Shown piece by piece: positions 1 to 8,914 of a stretch of DNA of 13,169 nt. The stretch's first letter is position 1. The number at the start of each line of letters is the position of its first letter. A program made the translations under genes and the position numbers. Location of the stretch: positions 1 to 13,169 of the forward strand of contig CADWAF010000866.1 in the NCBI GenBank assembly GCA_902984215.1. The letters are read 5' to 3'. The DNA is from Willaertia magna (lineage: Eukaryota; Heterolobosea; Eutetramitea; Acrasida; Naegleriidae). The notes beneath the pieces were generated by a model, which made no database searches, was not told the DNA's origin, and worked only from the letters and a program-made list of their open reading frames with translations.

Positions 1-796
1 AAATATTATAAAAATTATGTAAAATGTTAATATTTTTAAATTAAGTTCTTTTTTTTGTTTAAAATTATTATTATTATTTTTAAATCAAAAAAAGAAATTA
101 AAAAGTATAAATTTATATAGTTTTTAAATTTTTAAAAATATATACAAACTTAAATTTATTACGATAGATATAAATTTATTACAACAGATAAAAAAATTTA
201 TAAAATAAATAAATTTATACTTTAATTTAAAAAAACTAGTATTCTAATTTTTAAAAAATATATCTATACTTCTTTTGGATTTATAATTTTATTTGCAATT
301 AAGTATTTTTGTAATAAGCAGAAAAGTTAATATAAATAAGATTTGTGTTTGTAATATTAAAATTAAAAAGTTAAGTTTTAATTACTAAGTTAATTATTCT
401 TTTAGTATATTTTTTTAATAAATAATATAACTCAAAAAACTTTTCATAACAAATTTTAGTAACTTTTAAATAAAATTTGAACTAGCAGCGACAAAAGTAG
501 AATTGTAATTGTGGATTTTGTTAATTCTTTATAAAGAAATTTCATAATAATAAAAACCACAGATTAAACTATAAATAAAAAACTAAACTTTTATTTAAAA
601 CAATAAAAACGAACACAATTTTGTTAGAGTTTAAATGTGTAAGTGTATTGAAAAGTTATAAATTTTATTAAGTAGTTAATAATTAATTAAATATTATTTA
701 ATATGCACAATTAATATTTATAATTTATTTAAACATATCTAAAATTGTGTTTTTAAAAAAAAGAAATTTTTGAAAAAAAGTTCTAAAAAATATTTT
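1..796. other. A+T-rich stretch, no supported gene
   Basis: No reading frame on either strand shows convincing coding character. The stretch holds short hairpin-like motifs built on TATAAATTTATA (near 103-116) that recur at 10.2-10.9 kb and 12.5 kb, and one short tandem duplication (151-190). A slightly G-richer patch near 480-520 was examined and shows nothing recognisable. Confidence 0.6.
151..190. repeat. Two-unit 20-bp tandem repeat
   Basis: Two adjacent 20-bp units, 151-170 and 171-190, share TAAATTTATTAC and then differ at two positions (CGATAGATA versus CAACAGATA in register). It is only two units long and may be a simple duplication. Confidence 0.7.
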
Positions 797-1374
797 ATGG
801 AGAATTTTTTTATTTTATTTTTGTACGAAAATAAGGAAAATTATATAATGAAATTACTAAGTTATTTGTTTTTTAAAAAGATATATAAATTTTTTTATTA
901 AATTATTTTATTAATTCAAATAATACTAAAAGTCCAATTAAGGCTTATTTTGAAAGTATATTTAAAATAATATTAAGAGATTCTTTTTTAGATTTATTAT
1001 TAATTAAGAATATTTTGTTTGTAAATAAGAAATTTGAGCAAGTTTTAAGTAAAAAAGTTAAATATTTTATTAAAAGACTCAAAAATTTTATATTAAATAT
1101 AAATAATATTACAGTTCAATTATTTAAAATTTTAAAAACTTCTTTTTATCAACTGTTAGCTAATCACTTTAATAAATAGATTAATAATAATTATATTTTG
1201 TCTTATTTAAAGATGAATATGTTATTATTATTGTTTAAAATAATTTATTTTAATACTTTTAAGAATTTTAGATTTATTGTAGTATTATTTGTAAATTATT
1301 ATTTATTTTTATCCATTATTAATGCACAATTGATAGAATAATATATATAGTAAAGAAAACGGCTTAATATATGA
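797..1374 (+). CDS. Hypothetical protein, ciliate-code gene
   Basis: I do not recognise this protein. With TAA/TAG read as Gln, one frame (codons in register with 850) is open to a TGA at 1372-1374, and its middle part (about 915-1180) is open even in the standard code. It reads as a helical Lys/Leu/Phe-rich protein with segments such as KSPIKAYFESIFKIIL and DSFLDLLLIKNILFVNKKFE. The best start is ATG 797, whose frame (MENFFILFLYENKENYIMK) is one frame off the rest. A tiny intron of 20 nt (about 862-881, GT to AG) would join them, but its donor GTTATT is poor, so a homopolymer indel is equally possible. The C-terminal third is hydrophobic and could hold a membrane segment. It stands alone on this strand. 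In DNA this A+T-rich, TGA-free runs also arise by chance, so certainty is moderate. Confidence 0.45.
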
Positions 1375-1413
1375 TTGTTAGTGTAATTTTAAAAGAAAAG
1401 TATTTATATTTGA

Positions 1414-2538
1414 TTAATAAATCAAAATTTTGACTAATCATTATATTTAAAAACGTAAACAATTTTTTATTATAACATAGAACATTAAAAATATATATAA
1501 ATTGGTTCTGTTTTTTAAATTTAAAAATATATTTAATTCAATTAATATGAATAATATTAGTTTAAGTATAATTATAAATATAATATTTAAACATAAGATT
1601 AAAGTACTTATTAAAAGTAAAATTTTTTATATTTTTTAATTAGATGCCAAATTTTTACAGAGATATTAAAAGAAGAAATAAAAAAATTATTAGATAAAAA
1701 ATAGTTAAAATTAAAATTTATTAATTATTTTCATAGAACAGTTTTTATAATTTTAAAAATAAAATAAAAAAAATAAATTTATATTCTTTAAAATCAACAA
1801 AAACAATTTTACAAATAGGTTTTTCTAGTGTAATATTATTTAAGTTTCTAAAGTTTTCAGTTTCTTAAATAAATAATACAAGTTTTTTTATTAAAAATAG
1901 ATCAATTTAAGATTTACTTTGTTTAGCAATACTAAATTTATAAAGAATACTTATTGAAAGTAAATTTGTTTAAAACAATTTTTATTTAAAAATATTAATC
2001 GTTAAAAGTATAAAAAAGTATAAAAAACTTAATTTTAAATACAACCAAAATCTTTATTTTATCTTTGTTAAATCTATTTAATTTAAAACAATCTAAAAAA
2101 AAGTAGTCTAAAAGAATAGTAATTTTAAAAATAAAGTATAAAAGACTACTTTTATATAAAGTATACTGTTCAATATTATTAAATATTTAAATTACATCTA
2201 AGATAAAAAAAAGTAATTTTTGTTAAAACAAATATAAATTTATACAAGTTTAAATTAAATTAATTTAATTAACAAAAATTAACTACTTATTTAAGTTCAA
2301 TAAATCTTCTTAATTGTTTTGTTTGTCTTTGGATATTAAGTAAAAGAATATTTTTTTTCCTTCTTTTATACACAAAAACCAAAAAAAGTTACTTTTAATA
2401 AAAAAAATAAAAATAACAAAAAAGCAATTTTATAATAATAATATGTTTTAACAAAAAGAAATATAAACTAAAATAATGGTAACAAAGTAAAAACAATAGA
2501 ATAAAAAAAAGTATTATTAAATAATTAATTAACAATGA
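1414..2538 (+). other. Long TGA-free frame, coding status unclear
   Basis: One plus-strand frame lacks TGA from 1414 to the TGA at 2536-2538 (374 codons), and a second frame is open from ATG 1547 to TGA 1955-1957. At this base composition a run of 374 codons is unusual but not decisive. The translation is nearly all Lys, Gln, Asn, Ile, Leu and Phe, with no motif I recognise. Part of it may be exonic (for example around 1645-1700 and 2040-2110), but no convincing splice pattern was found. It contains the hairpin at 2099-2153. Confidence 0.2.
2099..2153. repeat. 11-bp inverted repeat with 33-nt loop
   Basis: AAAAGTAGTCT (2099-2109) and AGACTACTTTT (2143-2153) are exact reverse complements. The stem has unusually many G/C pairs for this region, so it is less likely to be a composition artefact than the neighbouring A/T hairpins. 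Its role is unknown. Confidence 0.7.
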
Positions 2539-2652
2539 ATTGGAAAAAAATAATAAAAGAATTTATTTTTTGAACAGTTATATTTGTTGTTATTGTTTTA
2601 AAAGTAAATTATTTTTTTTAGCATTATATAATAAATTTATACTTATTATTGA

Positions 2653-2979
2653 TTTTTTAATTAAAACTATTATAAATAATTCCAGTAATTCCTTAATATT
2701 TTTTTTTTCTTAAAGGAATATATTATATTATAAAAAGTGAATTTAAAGTTTATAAGTGATATTATATAGTTATATGATGATTTTTTATAATATTAGATGT
2801 TTTTAATTTTTTTTAAATATATCAAAATTAGTTTGATTTTTAATTATAATTTAAATGACATGTTGTTTAAATATTAAAGTATATATTTTGATTATTTTAG
2901 TTTTTAATAATTAATGAAATTAAATATAAATATAATTACCAAATAATACACTTAAAATAAATTACACAGCAATTATTGA
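2653..2979 (+). CDS. Possible exon, unknown protein
   Basis: This frame is open under the ciliate code between TGA codons at 2650-2652 and 2977-2979. The part from 2713 onwards is the most gene-like: several TGA trinucleotides occur out of frame (in GTGAAT, AGTGAT, ATGATG contexts) but none in frame. The translation contains segments such as KVNLKFISDIIQLYDDFL. There is no ATG near the beginning, so if real it is an internal or 3' exon. No family is recognised, and the next candidate (3019-3450) is on the same strand 40 bp downstream. Confidence 0.3.
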
Positions 2980-3018
2980 TAATCTTAAGAAGTAATTGAT
3001 ATTTTTTTTTGTTTTTGA

Positions 3019-3450
3019 AGTTTATGTTATTATTATATTTTTTCTTATTTAAACTTTATTATATAAACTAAATTTAAAGAATTTAAAATACTTATAAAAC
3101 TATTATGTGACAACTAAAATATTATTAAAATAATAAACATAAAATATATTAAAAATTTAACAGATTTTCAAATTTTTATTAAAGTAGTAACATTTAAATT
3201 TAGAGTAATCTAGAAAGAATTTAAGTTATTAAATTAATATTATAAAGAAAAAAATGAATAAATTAAAAAATTAAAAAACCAAAACAATAATCTTAATACT
3301 AAAAATATAAAAAACTTTAATTTCAATAATTTTAAATTTAAATTAGAAAAACAAACAAAAAGATAGATAAATTAGAAAATAAAATAAAATTAATAAATTA
3401 AATTTTAGTCTTGGATATAAAATAAAGAAGTAAATTTATTTAAATAGTGA
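3019..3450 (+). CDS. Possible exon, coiled-coil-like Lys/Gln/Asn-rich protein
   Basis: The frame is open under the ciliate code from after TGA 3016-3018 to TGA 3448-3450 (143 codons). Its first half has mixed hydrophobic and charged residues (KEFKILIKLLCDNQNIIK, KNLTDFQIFIKVVTFKFRV). The second half is Lys/Asn/Gln-rich and probably coiled coil or disordered (YYKEKNEQIKKLKNQ). TAG and TAA fall where Gln suits the context. No in-frame ATG was found near the 5' end; an ATG at 3024 lies in another frame and would need a short intron. A competing open frame overlaps, so this stays a candidate. It ends close to the convergent integrase remnant on the minus strand. Confidence 0.35.
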
Positions 3451-3480
3451 TGTTTATATAAAAAAGTTATTTTAACTTAT

Positions 3481-4136
3481 TAATTTTCTTTTTCTTCTTT
3501 TTTATATTTAATTGATAAATAGTTATTGTTTTTTAAAATGGTTTTTATTTTAAAATTATTTATATTAGTAATATTTTTAATTATATTAACTTCTACAATA
3601 CCAACTTTTGCAATACTAACTTTTTTTTTTAATATTATTAATAATAGTATCTTTCAATAATTTTAATTATATTAAATATTTTTTCTTTTTTTTTATTAGT
3701 AAATTCTTTAAAAGTAAAAATTTTAATAATATTACAAAGAATATTTTTAGTAGTTAAATAATAAGATATTTTATAAATTTAATTATTTTTAGTAATACTT
3801 TTAATTAATTTGATAAATTATTAAAAGTAATATAATTTTTAAAAATTAACTTTAAAATTTTGTTAATATATTTAATAAGATTTTGATTTTATAAAAAATT
3901 TAATATTTTATAAACTAACTATAAATCATTCTTTTTTGCAAACTTTTTTAATAAATTATTATTAAATTCTGACCCATTTTTATCTTTATTCTTTTAATAC
4001 TATATTTTTTTAATAATAAATCATCAACCACTTTTGAAATACCTAATATTATATTTTTTGTTTTCACAGTTAAAAAAAAAGTATAAATAAATTTTAAAAA
4101 TAAATAATAATATATAATACATAACCAAACTAACAT
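3481..4136 (-). pseudogene. Decayed DDE (rve-type) integrase
   Basis: The N-terminal frame begins at ATG 4136 and carries KTKNIILGISKVVDDLL, which fits the first half of an integrase core (the region after the first catalytic Asp). It then shifts by one frame inside an A-run near 3978-3985, and the next frame starts with NGSEFNNNLLKKFAKKND (NGSEF at 3978-3964), a clear match to the DNGSEF motif. Downstream, QNQNLIKYINKILK (about 3885-3850) corresponds to the 'PxSQGxVExxNxxLK' motif. The position of the catalytic Glu is Lys (codon AAA, 3873-3871), and the Asp before NGSEF is not preserved cleanly. A third frame at 3620-3481 (KVGIVEVNIIKN...) may be the C-terminal domain. TAA aligns with the Gln of the PQ motif, which agrees with the ciliate code. 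Frame shifts and lost catalytic residues mark it as inactive. It could come from a Maverick/Tlr-like or LTR element; the data do not separate these. Confidence 0.6.
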
Positions 4137-4370
4137 ACTTTTTTTAACAATTTATAATAACTTTACATAAAATCATATACAGTTTTCCTATTGTTTGTAT
4201 AAAAATAAAATAAAAAAATCCTTAATAAAACATCTTTTAAAACAACTTAAGATTTTTTAATTGTGTAAAATTTCTTTAAAAAATAAAAAAAGCCTATGGA
4301 TTCAAAAATATTGATTTATATAGAATCAAATATTTTAGGATGGCATTTAATATAAATATAAAAATAAATT
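4137..4370. other. Spacer between integrase remnant and gene end
   Basis: A+T-rich DNA between the ATG of the integrase remnant and the TGA stop of the large minus-strand gene. It presumably contains that gene's 3' flank. No poly(A) signal or other site can be singled out because AATAAA-like strings are everywhere here. Confidence 0.5.
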
Positions 4371-7300
4371 TCAATATTAATATGAATTAAAAAATAAATT
4401 GTTTTATTAAATTACAAATATTTTATCTTTTAATCTTCTTTGATTTATTACTTTTATTAATTGAAGCAGATTTATTCTTACTAATACTATTTTTTTACAT
4501 CTTTTACTAACACTTTCTTCACTTTCATCTTCATTTATTGTTTCATTTACTGATTGCTTAGATTGTTTCTTTATATATTTCTTTTTTTAACTTTTCCTTC
4601 TAAGCTTCTTTACTATTAATATAATACATGTTGTACAGTTATAAATAAAAGTATTTTACTTTTAGTTCTTTGGATGCTATAATTTTTATAATACTTTCTA
4701 TATATTCACAAAAATATAAATATTATTCAGTATTAGTTTCAAAACTAACACATATTCTGTCTATTAATAAAGTAACAACTATAATTATGCTTGTACTTAA
4801 ATATAAATTAATAATAAGATCTTGAATAAAGATAAAATTATAAATCAAGCATATAATCAAGTTTATCAACTTTTAAAATTCATTAACTTTAAAATCTGAA
4901 CCATACTTCTTAATGAACTTGGACTTAGAAGAAAAGATAAATGATTGTGGACTAGGTTGATAGAATAATGGTTGTATTTTTTTTTTTACCTTTAAGACCA
5001 GAATAAATTATAATCATGTATTTTGTCTTATAGTATATACTTTAATAAAAATTATGTTTGTAAACATTTACTTATGTACAAAGAAAAGCAAAGATTTTCT
5101 TTAAATCAAACCATTATTTAATATTAATATTAAGCAAATGTTTAATATTAATATTAAAAATAAATTTAATATTAATATTAAACTTGCCTATAAAATAAAA
5201 AATATATTACAATCACTACAAAAAAACTTATCATAAATGTACTCAAAAATACTATAAAGTAAGTCATAAATAATCAAATTTAGTTTTTGTTTATTTTCAA
5301 GTTGATTTGTAAAAAACTTAAGAAACAATGAATTAGAATAGTTTAGCATTATAATAAAATTATTAATACTAACTAAAGAATAAAACTTAATCTTTTCACT
5401 TAGTTCACCAATTAAAATAGCAAGTTCATTGATTGAAACTTTAGTATCCATAGTAATACATTATTCTACTTCAAACTTAATCCTTTTAATTAATTCTATG
5501 AACTATAATACTTTTTTCTTGTTATTACTTTTACAAACATTTTTAATTGTAATATCAAAGAAACCAAAAATAATTTGCTATAAAAAATTGGAGCTTTCTC
5601 TAATAATGAGATGTAGTTGGTAATATAATAAATTTTACTAACATTTGACTCATATAAAACCTTCAATACATCATACAAATTCAAAACCTTAAGTAAAAAA
5701 CTTTTAAATATCTTTTTACTATTAGACAGAAATTGTAAAATTATTTGATAAACATTTTTTTCAACATATTTTGTAGTTGCTACTAATAATGAAAAAATTA
5801 ATACTGTTAATGAATTTTCTTTTCATATTTTGTTTAACATATACAAGATTAGACAATTTCAATATTAAATTAAAACACCTTATAGAAGTTTACAAAGTTA
5901 TTGTAAAAAAATCTATTCTATCAACATTAATATTAATGAGTTTTATTAATTTACTTTTTAAATCTAATCTCTAACCATGTAATATCTTAATGATTTTCTT
6001 CTCTAAAAAATTTAATATTAATATTAAAAAAAACTTACCTTCGCTAGCTCCTTCTAGAAAAGAAAGCTAATTGTTAATATGTGCTTTATATAAGAAATAT
6101 TTTTTAGTAATTTTCAACTAACCAAAGAAACTAAACTTTTTAATAATATTACTAAAGTTGTGCATAGTTGCTAATATTTTTAGTTTTTCTTTAGAAATGT
6201 TATAAAGTAAATGCTTAAAAAATTTAATATTAATATTAAAATAAAAATACTTACATATAGATAAATAATTCCAAATTTACTTAACTTTTTTTTATCTTCT
6301 TAACTAAACTTCTTAAAATAGTATATCTTAACTATTGATATATAAATATCATTATAAACTAAAATAATATAACTCTTGTTTTTAATGATATAAGCTAAGT
6401 TTTGTAAAATTAAAGCTGTATCTTTTGATTTATTATATTTTTTAGCAAAATAATAGTTTTCAAACTACTTTTCAATATTCTTCTTAAATTCAATAGCTAC
6501 AGTTTAATTTAATATTAATATTAAAAAAAAAACTAAATATTAATATGAACTTACTTTTTAGTTTAATGATTAATACAATATCAGAATTATTATCTATACT
6601 CTTTTTATTATTACTTAACTAACTTATCTACAATAGATACTTTTATAATCTTTTCCATTTCGAAATTCTAGTATTTTTTCAAAGAAAAATGTTTTTCTTT
6701 ATTACTGTTTATTCTTTTTTTTTCTTTGAGGAAGCAGTTTTATATGAAAGTATTAGTTATTTTACTATATTAACTATAAATACTAGATCTATAAATTTAT
6801 AAACTATTGGTATTAAAAAAAATTTAATATTAATATTAAAATAAAATACTTACTTTTTTACCTACGCTTTATAAAAGTCTTTTTAACTTCTTTTTCTTCA
6901 TCTTTCTGTTGCCCAAAATCTTTATTATAACTTACAAAAATCATTACCACAGTCTCTAAACTTAATAAAAACTCATTTGTGTTTATATTTTGAGTTGTTT
7001 TTCTTGTAAAAGTATATAAATAGCTTGTAGAAGCACTACTGGAAGGTGAGAAAATAATATTAAGTATTGAAAAACTTAAATTATTAGCTAAGTTAACATT
7101 ATCATAAATTTAATTATCTAAATCTTTATTAGATTCTTCTTGTTCTTCAATAGTCAAAATAGAAAAATTATTTTTTTATTTCTTTTACTAACATCCAAAT
7201 CCTTTAACTTATTATAGCTAATTCTTTGAATATAGAGTAATATAATTATCTTTTTATATAGAAAACCAAAACTTAACAATAGCATCTAAAAATTTAATAT

Positions 7301-7891
7301 TTATATATAAAAAATAAAAATTGAATTTACTTTTTCAAAGTAATAAAAGAGTCTAAACTGAAAAAGTTTTTATCATATATTGTCAATATGTAGTTAGTAA
7401 AGTAAAAAATGTGATCAATAATTATTTTTTTGTGAACAAAGGTATTATAAAAAAGTACTCTAATAAAACTATTACTAAAAGCTCCCATAATTGTAAAAAA
7501 AGGCTTATTGTCAACTTTATTTAATAAAAATTTTAATATTAATATTAAAATTACTAAATACTTACTAATATCATTGTTAACTATTGTGTTAGTAGTGTTA
7601 TTTAGGGTGGTATTGATATAATCAATTTTTTATCTATTCTTTATGAAAACTAAAATCTTTTTAACACTATTTACTACAACTAATGATCTGTGTAATTTTT
7701 TTGGGTTTTTTTTTAATATTAATATTAATGAAACATTTAATATTAATATTAAATGAAACATCATTTAATATAAATATTAAAAAAAAGTTTAATATTAATA
7801 TTAAACTTACCTTAGCCTTCAATTTTGCTATTTTTTTATAATGAGAATAAGTTTACACAGTTATTACCTTTTTTATATTTTCAGTAATCAT
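4371..7891 (-). CDS. Large 16-exon gene, helical protein of unknown function
   Basis: Exons on the minus strand: 7891-7811, 7656-7566, 7514-7331, 7271-7189, 7144-6854, 6803-6706, 6667-6641, 6618-6555, 6496-6255, 6213-6039, 6002-5805, 5782-5535, 5502-5188, 5039-4990, 4951-4660, 4607-4371. They join in phase to 892 codons (about 891 residues) ending in TGA. About 22 in-frame TAA/TAG codons must be Gln. I recognise no family. Residues from about 300 on are mostly predicted helix, like a helical-repeat scaffold (KDTALILQNLAYIIKNKSY, NLYDVLKVLYESNVSKIYY). Exon 5 holds a Ser/Thr/Asn-rich stretch. A pair FCSDC lies near the end of exon 13. The C-terminal exon has a basic run (RRKSQKKKYIKK) followed by an acidic run (NEDESEESVSK), which hints at a nuclear protein. 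The end of exon 16 (after about 4480) and the 5' end are the weak points: the first intron's acceptor is ambiguous (7688 or 7657), and an upstream exon may exist at 8159-7938. Confidence 0.8.
5040..5187 (-). other. 148-nt intron with GC-AG ends and three palindromes
   Basis: Exon 13 ends at TAG (Gln) 5190-5188 and is followed by GCAAGTTTAATATT, the same sequence as the GTAAGT donors of sister introns but with C for T. The intron carries the 18-bp palindrome at 5117-5134 (last base different), 5141-5158 and 5165-5182, and ends TTTATTAAAG before exon 14. A splice here keeps the frame into the following exons, and without it the frame meets TGA at about 5015. Confidence 0.6.
6003..6038 (-). other. 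36-nt palindrome intron
   Basis: GTAAGT donor after GCGAAG, palindrome at 6011-6028, acceptor TTTTTTAG. It is phase 1 and joins exons 10 and 11; the palindrome makes up half of the intron. Confidence 0.75.
6214..6254 (-). other. 41-nt palindrome intron
   Basis: GTAAGT donor, palindrome at 6223-6240, acceptor TTTTTTAAG. Phase 0, joining exons 9 and 10, both of which have strong coding character. Confidence 0.75.
6497..6554 (-). other. 58-nt palindrome intron
   Basis: GTAAGT donor, perfect palindrome at 6508-6525 and a degenerate second copy near 6532-6546, acceptor AAACTGTAG. Phase 1, joining exons 8 and 9. Confidence 0.75.
6619..6640 (-). other. 22-nt intron
   Basis: GTATCT donor and GTTAG acceptor; 22 nt long, phase 0. 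Removing it changes the frame from one that hits TGA about 60 nt downstream to one that stays open through exon 8. A second 22-nt intron lies at 5804-5783 (GTATTA to ATTAG). Neither contains the palindrome. Confidence 0.5.
6668..6705 (-). other. 38-nt intron without palindrome
   Basis: GTAATA donor, TACTAG acceptor, phase 0. It removes an in-frame TGA. A second 38-nt intron with GTAAAA donor and CCTAG acceptor lies at 4989-4952. Others of this class are 7188-7145 (44 nt), 5534-5503 (32 nt) and 4659-4608 (52 nt). Confidence 0.5.
6804..6853 (-). other. 50-nt palindrome intron
   Basis: GTAAGT donor, palindrome at 6823-6840, acceptor ACCAATAG. Phase 1, joining exons 5 and 6. Confidence 0.75.
7272..7330 (-). 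other. 59-nt intron with degenerate palindrome
   Basis: GTAAAT donor and TTAAG acceptor. It holds a decayed relative of the palindrome (TTTAATATTTATATATAAA on the plus strand, near 7292-7310). An alternative acceptor 14 nt upstream (TTTTTAG, ending at 7286) gives a frame that meets TGA, so the later AG is preferred. Confidence 0.5.
7515..7565 (-). other. 51-nt palindrome intron
   Basis: GTAAGT donor, palindrome at 7532-7549, acceptor AAATAAAG. Phase 1, joining exons 2 and 3. Exon 3 is open in the standard code as well. Confidence 0.75.
7657..7810 (-). other. First intron of the large gene, four palindrome copies
   Basis: GTAAGT donor after GCTAAG. Palindrome copies at 7788-7805 and 7736-7753 are perfect; 7764-7781 and 7712-7729 each differ slightly. 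Two acceptors are possible: ACACAG ending at 7688 looks better as a site, but AAAAAG ending at 7657 keeps the predicted frame (154 nt intron). The two other multi-copy introns are 148 and 157 nt, close to the second choice. Confidence 0.5.
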
Positions 7892-8263
7892 TGAACTGGT
7901 TTTTATTTATTGTATGAAACTAAATATTGATAATAATTAAATATTTGAATCAATGTTTAGTAAAGAACAATTAAAGATTTAAGAGATGATGTTGTGATAG
8001 TAGAAGATGTTGTTTCTTTATAAGTTTTTTGTATATTTTGTATAAAGTTGGTTACTTGGTTAGATGGAGTAAATATGATTGTTGTTGAATTATTTTTTTG
8101 AAATGAATTTTTAAAAGATTTTACATAGAAGATGAAATATTTAAAATATTTTCTGATACCTATCAATCAGATTATGTAGAATATAGGTTTAATTTTATTA
8201 TTATTATTAATATTTGTAGTTACCAGAAAAAATAAATTATTTAACTACATTTTATTGAATCAT
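7888..8263 (-). CDS. Small ORF or 5' exons of the large gene
   Basis: Not recognised. ATG 8263, a predicted 64-nt intron at 8223-8160 (GTAACT to GATAG), then an exon open to TGA 7890-7888; 103 residues. The centre is Asn/Thr/Ser-rich (KNSFQKNNSTTIIFTPSNQ and a Thr/Ser run TTSSTITTSS). Its TGA overlaps the ATG at 7891 (ATGA), which is odd for two independent nuclear genes. An alternative is that this is the 5' end of the large gene: a 53-nt intron starting GTTTCA at about 7937 would splice in phase into exon 1 at GTAATAACTG. The non-consensus donor leaves that open. The opposite strand also has an open frame here, but with an internal TGA. Confidence 0.4.
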
Positions 8264-8270
8264 TTAAGGT

Positions 8271-8855
8271 ATGGCATTAAAAAGTAAGTATTTTTGTAGT
8301 TCATAATTAATTTCAATTTTAAAGATTATCCTATAGGCAATAAGTAATGTAAAACTTAAGAAAAATAATAAGACTATTTCACTATAAAATACTAAAGATA
8401 CTAAAGAATAAAAATCAATATAATATAATGCAATTATTTTATTTTACATTATTTTTAAGACAAAATTGTTACTGCTCTTTTACGGTATTTTAATGACTTA
8501 GATTTATGGTTTGTATTTATTTTTTATTTTGTTTTATTTAATATTAATATTAAATTTTATTCTAGTTTGCAAATGTCTATTTTTTATAATAAATTAATTT
8601 CCTTTAAACAATAGACCTATACAATCAAATTTTCATATTTCAACCCTGTCTTACAATTTCTTTGAAATTAATATTCTTTTTATTTACAACAATCAGTTTT
8701 TCTACAATAATTTGTTTAAAAAAGCTTCTTTTAGTAGCTGCAAAGTAATGAAAGATTTAAAGCATATAAAATTTAGCTTTGTATATTTTTCTTAGGCAAT
8801 TATATTTGAAGTAATTAAAAATAAAGTATTTAATAATCTACTAAAACTTAACTGA
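8271..8855 (+). CDS. Divergent coding region, exon structure unresolved
   Basis: With TAA/TAG as Gln, a frame is open from ATG 8271 to TGA 8853-8855 (194 residues). The 3' part is most gene-like (KVMKDLKHIKFSFVYFSQ, IIFEVIKNKVFNNLLK). A GTAAGT at 8284-8289 and an acceptor TTCTAG ending at 8565, with a palindrome at 8537-8554 near its 3' end, could define a 282-nt intron that leaves the same frame. A shorter intron starting GTTTGT (about 8509) is also frame-neutral. Other frames in 8450-8500 (DKIVTALLRYFNDLDLW) look as good, so more splicing is likely. The start lies only 7 bp from the divergent ATG at 8263, leaving no room for two promoters. No family recognised. It may be the 5' part of the next gene. 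Confidence 0.4.
8537..8554. repeat. 18-bp palindrome copy
   Basis: A perfect copy of TTTAATATTAATATTAAA lying 11 bp before a TTCTAG acceptor on the plus strand, so probably inside an intron of the 8271-8855 coding region. Confidence 0.85.
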
Positions 8856-8914
8856 ATCATTAAAGACTAGTATTTAAACATTAATTTTATAGACCTATAA
8901 TATTGTTAAACCAT

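Noticed and set aside
4640..4880. Cyclin-box similarity in exon 15 (STSIIIVVTLLIDRI)
   Set aside because: Only a short helix resembles a cyclin; the conserved Lys/Glu pair and following helices could not be placed, so no name was given.
5429..5974. Plus-strand ORFs at 5429-5623 and 5777-5974
   Set aside because: They are antisense to exons 11-13 of the large minus-strand gene, which has the better codon character and consistent splice phases.
7940..8095. Plus-strand frame over the small minus ORF (reads IKDLRDDVVIVEDVV)
   Set aside because: It looks protein-like only because it mirrors a Thr/Ser-rich minus-strand stretch, and it ends at TGA without a start or splice site.
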